The position numbers and the translations under genes are program-made. The notes below the pieces were generated by a model. The model did not search any database, had not been told where the DNA came from, and was given only the letters and a program-made list of their open reading frames with translations. Source: Paraprevotella sp. (lineage in GTDB: Bacteria; Bacteroidota; Bacteroidia; Bacteroidales; Bacteroidaceae). Taken from it: 15,961 nt of DNA. Below, in pieces: positions 1 to 6,687 of this stretch (position 1 is its first letter; every line of letters begins with the position of its first letter). The stretch is from NCBI GenBank assembly GCA_017425765.1, contig JAFOXE010000004.1, positions 1-15,961 of the forward strand. Reading direction: 5' to 3'.

Positions 1-345
1 ACCCTGGTTCATAGGGTCTTGGCGTTCTACACCGCGGTTGATGTCGGCACTTTGCTCGTGAATGGCCGAGAATACACCACAGCTTTCGGCCTCGAACTTA
101 TACTCGGCCTTGGTGTAACCGATGCGACGAATAGTGCGACGAGCAATTTCTTGTAAATCGACATAAGCTGACGACTTGACCTCACCGGCTACAACTACCT
201 GTCCGGTAGTTACCATGGTTTCGCAAGCTACCTTTGAGTTCTTGTCGAAAGCCAAAAGTTCATCAAGAACTGCATCGGAAATTTGGTCGGCTACCTTGTC
301 TGGGTGGCCTTCGGAAACGGATTCGGATGTAAATAAGTAACCCAT
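1..345 (-). CDS. metK: S-adenosylmethionine synthetase (MetK), N-terminal part, cut by the window edge
   Basis: MetK makes S-adenosylmethionine from methionine and ATP in the cytoplasm, supplying the methyl donor and the radical-SAM cofactor used by other genes here. The 115 residues visible are the N-terminal ATP/methionine-binding part. They begin [20 protein letters not shown], and the GHPDK signature with its catalytic histidine lies at about residues 14-18; [12 protein letters not shown] follows. ESCGVF and a stretch ending [18 protein letters not shown], at the partial end, are also typical of the family. The remaining roughly 300 residues lie beyond base 1. The start at 345 gives the canonical family N-terminus. 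It has an A-rich upstream stretch rather than a Shine-Dalgarno site, as is usual in Bacteroidetes. The gene has its own promoter and a leader of about 140 bases that looks like a SAM-II riboswitch. Family assignment is very secure. Confidence 0.97.
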   Translation of the reverse strand, partial: MGYLFTSESVSEGHPDKVADQISDAVLDELLAFDKNSKVACETMVTTGQVVVAGEVKSSAYVDLQEIARRTIRRIGYTKAEYKFEAESCGVFSAIHEQSADINRGVERQDPMNQG

Positions 346-378
346 ATTCTTTTCAATCTTTTAAAATGATAAATAATG

Positions 379-429
379 AAAAAAACGGGATTGAATTGGG
401 AAAGAATGCACCAGCCCCGCATGAGGCTG
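379..429 (-). promoter_or_regulatory. Candidate expression platform of the metK leader: competing hairpins and a U-run
   Basis: Read on the minus strand, CAGCCUC (429-423) pairs with GGGGCUG (418-412) around an AUGC loop, giving a 7-bp stem with one U.G pair. Its 5' arm overlaps the bases at 427-424 that would form the pseudoknot of the adjacent riboswitch, so the two structures exclude each other. A second alternative pairs CGGGG (419-415) with UCCCG (390-386), immediately followed by seven U (385-379). That is a weak terminator-like arrangement which becomes possible only when the 7-bp hairpin is open. The pairings are visible in the sequence; the inference is that SAM binding lets the terminator form and lowers metK expression. 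The terminator stem is short with a long loop, so control of translation remains possible. Confidence 0.4.
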
Positions 430-477
430 TATTTAGCATTTTTTATCGTGGTTGCAAGCTGCCCAAATCTGTCCACA
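424..477 (-). promoter_or_regulatory. Candidate SAM-II riboswitch in the metK leader
   Basis: The leader RNA matches the SAM-II architecture, a single H-type pseudoknot that binds S-adenosylmethionine. Stem P1 is UGUGG (477-473) with CCACG (451-447). The loop carries GAUUU (469-465) and UUGCAA (457-452), both of which also occur in the well-studied metX/metA SAM-II aptamers as I recall them. After P1 come GAUAAA and then GCUAAA (437-432), the other hallmark element. The pseudoknot can form from loop GGGC (464-461) and downstream GCCU (427-424), and loop GCA can also pair with UGC before UAAA. The element begins only a few bases after the predicted transcription start. The position ahead of a SAM synthetase gene makes biological sense. 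This rests on pattern recognition by eye; a covariance-model search was not run. Confidence 0.68.
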
Positions 478-490
478 TTTAATTGCGCCA

Positions 491-498
491 CAAAGATA
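491..498 (-). promoter_or_regulatory. metK promoter, -7 element TATCTTTG
   Basis: A perfect Bacteroidetes -7 box (TAnnTTTG) lies on the minus strand. It predicts a transcription start near 485, just upstream of the candidate riboswitch, and a leader of about 140 bases. No good TTG-type -33 element stands at the usual distance. The bases between this box and the end of folK (499-598) hold nothing else I recognise; in particular no convincing terminator follows folK, so some read-through into metK is possible. Confidence 0.75.
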
Positions 499-598
499 CG
501 GGTTTTTCACGAAGAAAGACACACGTGCACGACTGATTTTTCGAGGATGGACACTTTTTAACAAAAACAAGCACACCTCACACTCAGACGAGCGCCGG

Positions 599-1150
599 TT
601 ACACCTTATTATATATATAAGGGGGAAGGGAACGACAAGCAGCCACCTCGGACTCGGGAAGGCTCTGCAAAAGTTCGGAAACCGTTCGGCCAAGTATGGG
701 ATGAACAAAATGGGGGGCCACATCAGCCAACGGACAAAGAACAAAAGTACGAAGGTGCAACAAGGGATGGGGCAACGACAAATGCGAAGGAGCCGAAGCA
801 CCGGGAAGAAGATAATCGGCCTCGAGCACCAAAGAGTCGAAGAAAAGAAGGTCGATGTCTATGGGCCGATCGGAATAATGACCGTCGACCGACTTGGTGG
901 TACGCCCTAATTCACGTTCGATGCACTGGGTGTGAAAAAGAATTTGCTCGGGCGTGAGTTCGGTGTGCACCCCAACCACCGCATTGAGAAAAGGGTGCGG
1001 ACTATCAAAACCCCAAGGTGGGGTTTCATAAAGAGCGGAACGCTCCTGAACAGGACCGATCCGCTCTTCTATAAGTTGTATGGCCCGAAGCAGCAGCTCA
1101 AGGCGATGACCTTGATTGCTGCCCAAGCCCAAGTAAAGTTTATGCGTCAT
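599..1150 (-). CDS. folK: 2-amino-4-hydroxy-6-hydroxymethyldihydropteridine pyrophosphokinase (HPPK)
   Basis: HPPK moves pyrophosphate from ATP to 6-hydroxymethyl-7,8-dihydropterin, the step before dihydropteroate synthase in folate synthesis. The 183 residues show the whole family pattern: GLGSNQG at 8-14, YETPPWG at 41-47, FLNAVV at 54-59, and RPIDIDLL at 95-102 with the two magnesium-binding aspartates (98 and 100). LPHPLLHLRTFVLCPLA follows at about 126-142. The length is slightly above the roughly 160 residues of the E. coli enzyme, the extra being a C-terminal tail. It is the last gene of the ftsX operon: its ATG follows the queA stop codon with no base between, which suggests translational coupling. 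Its last codons are a run of TA repeats just before the TAA stop. Confidence 0.96.
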   Translation of the reverse strand: MTHKLYLGLGSNQGHRLELLLRAIQLIEERIGPVQERSALYETPPWGFDSPHPFLNAVVGVHTELTPEQILFHTQCIERELGRTTKSVDGHYSDRPIDIDLLFFDSLVLEADYLLPGASAPSHLSLPHPLLHLRTFVLCPLADVAPHFVHPILGRTVSELLQSLPESEVAACRSLPPYIYNKV

Positions 1151-2209
1151 TTAGTCGTTGAGAATCAACATGGCGTCGCCATAAGTTCCGAAACGATAGT
1201 CTTCTTTCAACGCCTCCTTGTAGGCATGCATTACCAAGTCGTAACCGCCATAAGCTGCAGTAAGCATCAACAAGGTGCTGTAGGGAAGATAGAAGTTGGC
1301 CACCATGGCATCGGCCACATTGAACTGATAAGGAGGGAAGATGAACTTGTTGGTCCAACCTTCGTATTCCTTCAAATGACCATCGGTACCGACTGCGGTT
1401 TCGATGGCACGCTGAACAGTTGTACCCACGGCACAAATCTTATGACCGCCATCCTTAGCCGCATTGACGATGCGACAAGCCTCCGACTCGATAAACATTT
1501 CTTCGCTGTCGGTCTTGTGTTTGGTAAGGTCTTCCACATCGATTTCACGGAAGTTGCCCAAACCACAGTGCATGGTAACGTAGGCTAAATCGATTCCCTT
1601 AATCTCCATACGCTTCAAAAGTTCGCGAGAGAAGTGCAAGCCGGATGTGGGTGCAGTAACTGCACCTTCACGACGAGCAAAAATACATTGGAAGCGCTCC
1701 AAGTCTTCAGGCTCTGATTCGCGTTTCAAGAAACGTGGGAGTGGAGCCTCGCCCAACGAGTATAACACTTGCTTGAACTCGTCATGTGGACCGTCGTAGA
1801 GGAAGCGCAAAGTGCGACCACGCGAGGTAGTGTTGTCAATCACCTCGGCCACCATACTATCGTCTTCACCAAAATAAAGTTTGTTGCCGATGCGAATCTT
1901 ACGGGCCGGATCTACAAGGACATCCCACAAACGGAACTCCTCATTAAGCTCGCGAAGCAAGAATACCTCGATGCGGGCTCCGGTCTTCTCCTTATTACCG
2001 TAAAGACGGGCGGGAAACACTTTGGTGTCGTTGAAGATGAACACATCCTTCTCATCGAAATAGTCCAAGATGTCCTTGAAATGCTGGCGGTGTTCGATAT
2101 CTCCGCTCTTTTTGTGCAGCACCATCAGACGAGATTCATCGCGATGGAAGGTGGGATGAAGTGCTATTTTCTCCTCGGGGAGTTTGAATTTGAATTGTGA
2201 CAGTTTCAT
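1151..2209 (-). CDS. queA: S-adenosylmethionine:tRNA ribosyltransferase-isomerase (QueA)
   Basis: QueA transfers and isomerises the ribosyl part of SAM onto 7-aminomethyl-7-deazaguanine in tRNA, forming epoxyqueuosine at wobble position 34 of the GUN-anticodon tRNAs. The 352-residue length is normal for the family. Diagnostic stretches are [10 protein letters not shown] at 60-69 and the region at about 182-193 reading [12 protein letters not shown], close to the family's VAAPTAGLHF signature; HYxL-like folding elements and the GLGNF stretch further on also fit. It sits 29 bases after truB and abuts folK. The start at 2209 gives the usual MKLSQFxFxLP N-terminus. QueA uses SAM as a ribosyl donor, so its supply depends on metK just downstream. 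The assignment is secure. Confidence 0.97.
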   Translation of the reverse strand: MKLSQFKFKLPEEKIALHPTFHRDESRLMVLHKKSGDIEHRQHFKDILDYFDEKDVFIFNDTKVFPARLYGNKEKTGARIEVFLLRELNEEFRLWDVLVDPARKIRIGNKLYFGEDDSMVAEVIDNTTSRGRTLRFLYDGPHDEFKQVLYSLGEAPLPRFLKRESEPEDLERFQCIFARREGAVTAPTSGLHFSRELLKRMEIKGIDLAYVTMHCGLGNFREIDVEDLTKHKTDSEEMFIESEACRIVNAAKDGGHKICAVGTTVQRAIETAVGTDGHLKEYEGWTNKFIFPPYQFNVADAMVANFYLPYSTLLMLTAAYGGYDLVMHAYKEALKEDYRFGTYGDAMLILND

Positions 2210-2238
2210 AAGCTGACCTTCTTTATTTTGATGATTTA

Positions 2239-2946
2239 TTAAATGTTTTCTGGAAATTCAATTGTTTGTGCCTCGAGCCATTGCGGAAACTCGTCGAGCG
2301 TGAGACAACTCTCTACACGAACATCGCCCACTCGAGTGCGACGCAATGCCGTGAGATGGGCACCGCTGTCGAGTGCCTGTCCGATGTCGCGGGCCAAAGC
2401 ACGGATATAGGTTCCCTTGCTGCACACCACTCGGATTTCGATCTCGGGCAAATCGCAGCGAAGTAACTCCAACTCGTCGATAACAAGTACTTTTGGCTTT
2501 AGTTCCACATCCTTTCCCTTGCGTGCCAAATCGTAGGCTCGATCACCATTAACTTTGCATGCCGAGAAGGCCGGGGGCACTTGTTCTATACGCCCCACAA
2601 AGGTTTTGAGTACTTCCTCCACCTTTTCGCGGGTGATGTGTTCGGTGGGATAAACCGCATCAACAGGTTTTTCCAAGTCGAACGAAGGGGTAGTTTCGCC
2701 AAGTTTCAAAGTGGCCACATATTCCTTAGTATGGGCTTGCAACTCGTCGATGCGCTTGGTGGCACGACCGGTGCAAATTACCAATACACCCGTAGCCAAA
2801 GGATCTAAGGTACCGGCATGACCTACTTTGAGTTTCTTGATGCCCAATTTACGACACAAGGCATAGCGCACCTTGGCCACAAGGGCAAACGATGTCCACT
2901 CGTAGGGCTTATCGAAACATAAAACTTCTCCTGATATAAAATTCAC
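2239..2946 (-). CDS. truB: tRNA pseudouridine-55 synthase (TruB)
   Basis: TruB isomerises uridine 55 in the T-psi-C loop of nearly all tRNAs to pseudouridine and also has tRNA-chaperone activity. The key motif is [14 protein letters not shown] at 42-55, with the catalytic aspartate at residue 48. Further family stretches are the DKPxxWTSF N-terminal motif (residues 12-20), [17 protein letters not shown] around 90, and [15 protein letters not shown] around residue 185. At 235 residues it is shorter than the E. coli protein (314); the missing part is the C-terminal PUA-like region, and the short form is usual in Bacteroidetes. It lies 17 bases after uppP in the ftsX operon. Two other tRNA-modification genes, queA and miaB, are in the same strand block. 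Confidence 0.96.
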   Translation of the reverse strand: MNFISGEVLCFDKPYEWTSFALVAKVRYALCRKLGIKKLKVGHAGTLDPLATGVLVICTGRATKRIDELQAHTKEYVATLKLGETTPSFDLEKPVDAVYPTEHITREKVEEVLKTFVGRIEQVPPAFSACKVNGDRAYDLARKGKDVELKPKVLVIDELELLRCDLPEIEIRVVCSKGTYIRALARDIGQALDSGAHLTALRRTRVGDVRVESCLTLDEFPQWLEAQTIEFPENI

Positions 2947-2963
2947 GACGAATGAAAAGTTTT

Positions 2964-3779
2964 TTAATTAATGAAATGTGTAAAAATGATGCTCGCACCC
3001 ACCAAGGCACAATACACGGCAAAGTAAATGAGCTTGCCCTTCTTGACCATGTTAATCATCCATTTGCAAGCCAAACAGCCGGAGAGGAATGCAGCCAAAA
3101 AACCTACGGCCAATGACGACAAAGAGATATCGCCAATGGCAGCTTCTGCTCCACCCTTAACGGCATCAAGTACACTCAAAAGAGCTTCGCCCAAGATGGG
3201 AGGAATGACCATAAGGAATGAGAACTGAGCCAAAGTGGCCTTGTTGTTGCCCAACAAAAGACCCGTGGCAATGGTAGAACCCGAACGGGAGACACCAGGC
3301 AGCACAGCTACGGCTTGAGCCAAACCGATGATGAAAGCATCGCGCAACGAAATGGTTTCTTTTACGCGAGGCTTGGCATAAAACGAGAAGGCGAGCAATG
3401 CAGCCGTAACCAACAAGCAGCATCCTACCACCAACAAGCCGCTACCAAAAATGGCTTCGACATAATCTTTGAAAAAGACACCGACGATGCCCACAGGAAT
3501 CATAGATACAAGTATGTTCAACGTGTAGCGCTGTTCGGCATTAAGACCCGGAGTTCGGAAATCAAACATTCCTTTGAATATCCAGGCTATTTCGCGCCAG
3601 AGAATAACCAATGTGCTGAGCACTGTGGCTACGTGTACCGCAATAGTAAAAACCAAATTATCCTCGCCCTCAACGCCAAACAAGTGAGAGGCTATGGACA
3701 AGTGACCACTGCTGCTGACCGGAAGATATTCTGTAAGGCCTTGCAACAGACCCATTAATAAAGCTTCTAATTCGCTCAT
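2964..3779 (-). CDS. uppP: Undecaprenyl-diphosphatase (UppP/BacA)
   Basis: UppP is an inner-membrane phosphatase that removes one phosphate from undecaprenyl diphosphate, recycling the lipid carrier of peptidoglycan and other surface polymers; overproduction gives bacitracin resistance in several bacteria. The 271 residues are nearly all hydrophobic, consistent with multiple membrane spans. Both family motifs are present: [18 protein letters not shown] at 10-27 with the conserved glutamate and serines, and [10 protein letters not shown] at 161-170 with the essential arginine at 165. The gene lies 29 bases downstream of the DUF3098 gene and 17 bases before truB. Its position with ftsX places two envelope-growth functions at the front of the operon. 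Confidence 0.97.
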   Translation of the reverse strand: MSELEALLMGLLQGLTEYLPVSSSGHLSIASHLFGVEGEDNLVFTIAVHVATVLSTLVILWREIAWIFKGMFDFRTPGLNAEQRYTLNILVSMIPVGIVGVFFKDYVEAIFGSGLLVVGCCLLVTAALLAFSFYAKPRVKETISLRDAFIIGLAQAVAVLPGVSRSGSTIATGLLLGNNKATLAQFSFLMVIPPILGEALLSVLDAVKGGAEAAIGDISLSSLAVGFLAAFLSGCLACKWMINMVKKGKLIYFAVYCALVGASIIFTHFIN

Positions 3780-3808
3780 GTTTTATTTCTAATTTGAAGT
3801 GATTTATT

Positions 3809-4081
3809 CTATTCTTCACCCTTATCTTGAATATCGGATGTAGAAGTTTCTGCTTTTTGGTCGCAAGGTTTGTGCATGATGCCGTAGATAATAAACAAAA
3901 AACCAGCTAGGCAAACCACTGGAGCCACCTTGATGCGACGCACACTGAAAATATCGGGATTGAACTCGGTTATCGTACTACCCTCGCCCGACATAAGGAT
4001 GAAGCCAATGATAACCACAACCATGCCAATAGCAAGAAGAATGAAGTTCATCTTGTCGAATGCAAAATCTCTTTTGTTCAT
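3809..4081 (-). CDS. Small membrane protein of the DUF3098 family
   Basis: This is a 90-residue protein of unknown function that I recognise as DUF3098, a family found beside ftsX in Bacteroidetes. Two membrane spans are visible at about 13-31 and 52-69. Between them is a conserved-looking stretch with FNPDIFSVRRIKVAP at 40-54, probably the extracytoplasmic or cytoplasmic loop depending on orientation. The C-terminal 20 residues are polar and charged, a likely soluble tail. It lies 35 bases after ftsX and 29 bases before uppP, so it is almost certainly co-transcribed with both. That neighbourhood suggests a role linked to FtsX or envelope synthesis, but this is inference from position only. 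Confidence 0.88.
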   Translation of the reverse strand: MNKRDFAFDKMNFILLAIGMVVVIIGFILMSGEGSTITEFNPDIFSVRRIKVAPVVCLAGFLFIIYGIMHKPCDQKAETSTSDIQDKGEE

Positions 4082-4116
4082 TTATTTATATGTGTTTTTA
4101 GGTTTTATTCTATATG

Positions 4117-4989
4117 TTAAATCTCGTACATCTCAGACTCCTTCATCTTTAGGTAGGCATTGACCGAAAAATAGGAGCACAAAAGGGTAAAGGATAGTCC
4201 ACAAATAACAACCACCGCCGCAACAGTACACCTTAAACTATCAGTGATTAAAGGGGCTATGGCCTCATCATATTTTACCAATAGATGTAAGCCCGATAAC
4301 AAAATGCTATCCGCAACAATGGCAGACACCATGCCCACCCAAAAGCTACGCCACATAAATGGACGACGAATGAACTCCCAACTGGCCCCCACTAACTTCA
4401 TGGTGTGAATGAGAAAACGACGAGAGTAAATGCTAAGACGGACAGTGCTGTGAATGAGGCCGAACGAAACCGTCATCAGTAATCCCGCCAATATAAGCAA
4501 TACCAAACTTACTTTACGAAGGTTTTTATTGAGATTGTCAATTAAATCCTTTTGATACACCACATCGGCCACAAGCTCACGCTCCTTGAGATTTTGTGCA
4601 ATCCATAATAAACTGTCGGTATTGGCATATCCCGCCGACATCTGCAACTCTAAAGAAGCCGTAAACGGATTAGAACCCAAGAACTCTGTGGGGTCGGTAC
4701 CCATAGCTGCAACTTGTTCCTCCAACGCCTGCTCCTTGGAAACATACGTAACATTACTGATGAATGGCTCGACTTGCAATTGTTTTCCAAAGTCGATGGC
4801 ATCTTCCTCAGAGGCCTCATCGTGAAACAATACGGTAACTGTGAACGTTTCGCGTACCGAATCCGAAAGTTTGTCGGCCAACATGACGAACGAAACCACC
4901 ATTCCCAACAACACAAGTACCAAAGTAGTACTTATGCATGCTGTGAAAAGCTGCATTCCGGAAAAAGATTTGTTTCTTGACTTCCCCAT
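4117..4989 (-). CDS. ftsX: Cell-division protein FtsX (ABC-transporter-like permease)
   Basis: FtsX works with the ATPase FtsE at the division site, where the pair controls peptidoglycan hydrolases through the extracytoplasmic loop. The 290 residues show the standard topology: an N-terminal span at about 15-38, a large extracytoplasmic domain at about 40-158, and three further spans near 160-182, 214-238 and 254-278. The loop has typical elements, such as TVTVLFHDEASEED and a VTYVSKEQALEE stretch around 80-91, where the family has YVSKEEAL-like sequence. It is the first gene of the six-gene operon, about 57 bases downstream of the predicted transcription start. No ftsE gene is adjacent; the region immediately upstream is miaB on the same strand. 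Confidence 0.94.
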   Translation of the reverse strand: MGKSRNKSFSGMQLFTACISTTLVLVLLGMVVSFVMLADKLSDSVRETFTVTVLFHDEASEEDAIDFGKQLQVEPFISNVTYVSKEQALEEQVAAMGTDPTEFLGSNPFTASLELQMSAGYANTDSLLWIAQNLKERELVADVVYQKDLIDNLNKNLRKVSLVLLILAGLLMTVSFGLIHSTVRLSIYSRRFLIHTMKLVGASWEFIRRPFMWRSFWVGMVSAIVADSILLSGLHLLVKYDEAIAPLITDSLRCTVAAVVVICGLSFTLLCSYFSVNAYLKMKESEMYEI

Positions 4990-5052
4990 AGTTTCTGAAA
5001 GGAGATCTGGATTTTATAGATTAAATAAATTAGACTATTAAAAAGAGTATCG

Positions 5053-5060
5053 CAAAGCTA
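5053..5060 (-). promoter_or_regulatory. Promoter of the ftsX-folK operon, -7 element TAGCTTTG
   Basis: This TAnnTTTG box lies on the minus strand in the 106-base gap between miaB and ftsX. A TTTA sequence 20 bases upstream is a weak candidate for the -33 element. The predicted start is near 5046, giving a leader of about 57 bases. No hairpin plus T-run is evident after the miaB stop, so read-through from miaB may contribute. Confidence 0.55.
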
Positions 5061-5095
5061 GTTCTCTGATGTTCTATTATTAAAGTAGGACAGCT

Positions 5096-6433
5096 TTACG
5101 ACTGTTCCTCGCAAACTTCTCCTTTTAATGTTGCCGACGAAGATTCGGTGATACGAACACGCACAAAATCGCCAATACGATGACTGCCACGATCGAACAC
5201 CACCACCTTATTTTGCTCTGTTCGTCCAAACAGTTGTTCTTTAGAACGCTTGCTGACACCCTCCACAAGTACCACACATTCTTGACCCACTTGCTTTCTA
5301 TTGCTTTCCGCCGACAACTCGTTTTGAAGAGCAATGAGCTCGTTTAAGCGACGAATCTTTGTTTCTTCATCAATATCATCCGGAAGATGTTTAGAAGCAT
5401 ATGTCCCGGGACGTTCCGAATACTTGAACATAAAAGCACTATCATAAGCACTTTCACGCATCAAAGAAAGAGATTCTTGGTGGTCTTCTTCGGTCTCGGA
5501 ACAATAACCCACAAATATATCTGTCGACAAACCACATCCCGGCACAATGCGACGGATAGCCGCCACACGATCTAAATACCATTCACGAGTGTATTTTCGG
5601 TTCATCAACTTCAAAATACGGTTGCTTCCGCTCTGCACCGGCAAATGAATGTGCTTACATACATTGGGCTCCTCTGCAATTACCTGCAAAGTTTCATCAC
5701 TCATATCCTTAGGATGAGAGGTGGTGAAACGAACACGCATTCCGGGAGCAGTTTGGGCCACCTTGCGCAACAAAGCTGGGAAAGTTACATCGTGATCCGG
5801 ATCGGCATCCGTACGCCAACGATACGAGTTTACATTTTGTCCCAACAAAGTAACCTCTTTGTAACCACGCTTTTGAAGATCGCGAACCTCGTTCAATATG
5901 CTCTCCACATCACGACTGCGTTCACGTCCACGAGTATAAGGAACGATGCAGTAATGACAGAAATTATTGCATCCACGCATGATGCTGACAAAACCAGAGA
6001 TATGATTACCACAAATGCGTTGGGGAATTACATCGCGATATGTTTCAGTAGTAGAAAGCTCCACATTAATGGCTTTATGGCCAAGTTCTACCTGACTAAT
6101 GAGGTCGGGTAAACTAAGATATGCATCAGGACCTACCACAATGTCGACGTGATGCTCTTCAATGAGTTTCTCTTGTACACGTTCAGCCATGCAACCCAAC
6201 ACACCGATGATAAGTTTGCGTCCTTTTCTTTGCATGGCATGGAAGAACTCTAGACGATTAAGAATCTTTTGTTCGGCATTATCACGTACCGAACAAGTAT
6301 TAAGGAATACGGCGTCTGCTTCGTCCAACGACTCACACATCTCATATCCGGCCATCTGCATCACCGAGGCTACCACCTCGCTGTCTGCCACATTCATTTG
6401 ACATCCGTAAGTTTCTATCAGGAGTTTCTTCAT
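5096..6433 (-). CDS. miaB: tRNA-2-methylthio-N6-dimethylallyladenosine synthase (MiaB)
   Basis: MiaB is a radical-SAM methylthiotransferase that adds a methylthio group to i6A37 beside the anticodon of tRNAs. From the chosen start the protein has 445 residues, normal for the family. The N-terminal methylthiotransferase domain has the three auxiliary-cluster cysteines at 11, 47 and 81. The radical-SAM motif is MRGCNNFCHYC at about 152-162, with cysteines 155, 159 and 162 in CxxxCxxC spacing. A TRAM domain for RNA binding occupies roughly the last 65 residues. The frame is open for 33 more codons upstream, but the start at 6433 is preferred: the family N-terminus MKKLLIETYGC begins there, and a -7 promoter element lies inside the extra stretch. 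The enzyme uses two SAM molecules per modification. Confidence 0.95.
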   Translation of the reverse strand: MKKLLIETYGCQMNVADSEVVASVMQMAGYEMCESLDEADAVFLNTCSVRDNAEQKILNRLEFFHAMQRKGRKLIIGVLGCMAERVQEKLIEEHHVDIVVGPDAYLSLPDLISQVELGHKAINVELSTTETYRDVIPQRICGNHISGFVSIMRGCNNFCHYCIVPYTRGRERSRDVESILNEVRDLQKRGYKEVTLLGQNVNSYRWRTDADPDHDVTFPALLRKVAQTAPGMRVRFTTSHPKDMSDETLQVIAEEPNVCKHIHLPVQSGSNRILKLMNRKYTREWYLDRVAAIRRIVPGCGLSTDIFVGYCSETEEDHQESLSLMRESAYDSAFMFKYSERPGTYASKHLPDDIDEETKIRRLNELIALQNELSAESNRKQVGQECVVLVEGVSKRSKEQLFGRTEQNKVVVFDRGSHRIGDFVRVRITESSSATLKGEVCEEQS

Positions 6434-6452
6434 ATTAGTGCATTTTGTCGGG

Positions 6453-6460
6453 CAAAGATA
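6453..6460 (-). promoter_or_regulatory. miaB promoter, -7 element TATCTTTG
   Basis: A perfect TAnnTTTG box on the minus strand predicts transcription from about 6447, leaving a leader of roughly 14 bases before the miaB start at 6433. It lies within the upstream extension of the open frame and therefore decides the start codon. It is back to back with the CoA-transferase promoter about 170 bases away. Confidence 0.7.
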
Positions 6461-6608
6461 CAACAAAGAAACGAGAAACGACGCAATTCCACCTAATAAT
6501 ATATAGGAAACTCCACGAAAGAACATCTTCATTCCCCATCAATAACATCTTAAAACAGAACAAAAGGCTTCTACTACCCAACGAAATAAGGATTTCAGAT
6601 ATATTCAG

Positions 6609-6638
6609 TTTGGTTTTCAAAAAAAATACATATCTTTG
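6609..6638 (+). promoter_or_regulatory. CoA-transferase promoter, TTTG -33 and TATCTTTG -7
   Basis: TTTG at 6609-6612 and TATCTTTG at 6631-6638 are separated by 18 bases, close to the usual 19-21 of the Bacteroidetes housekeeping promoter. Transcription would start near 6645, with a leader of about 43 bases. This is one of the best promoters in the window, in keeping with a highly expressed central-metabolism gene. Confidence 0.78.
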
Positions 6639-6687
6639 TCCGTTCCGAATAAATAACAAGCGAACTATAAATAAATCAAATTAAGAT

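Noticed and set aside
452..910. Plus-strand open frame of 152 codons overlapping folK and the metK leader
   Set aside because: It is antisense to folK and the riboswitch-like leader, and its product is basic and low in hydrophobic content with no recognisable domain. FolK on the other strand is unambiguous.
932..1588. Plus-strand open frame of 218 codons across folK and queA
   Set aside because: It lies antisense to two well-identified genes and gives no family resemblance; it is a mirror of their codon use.
3315..3758. Plus-strand open frame of 147 codons inside uppP
   Set aside because: It is antisense to uppP, which has both family motifs; the product is not recognisable.
5645..6112. Plus-strand open frame of 155 codons inside miaB
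   Set aside because: It is antisense to the radical-SAM core of miaB and has no promoter or recognisable domain.
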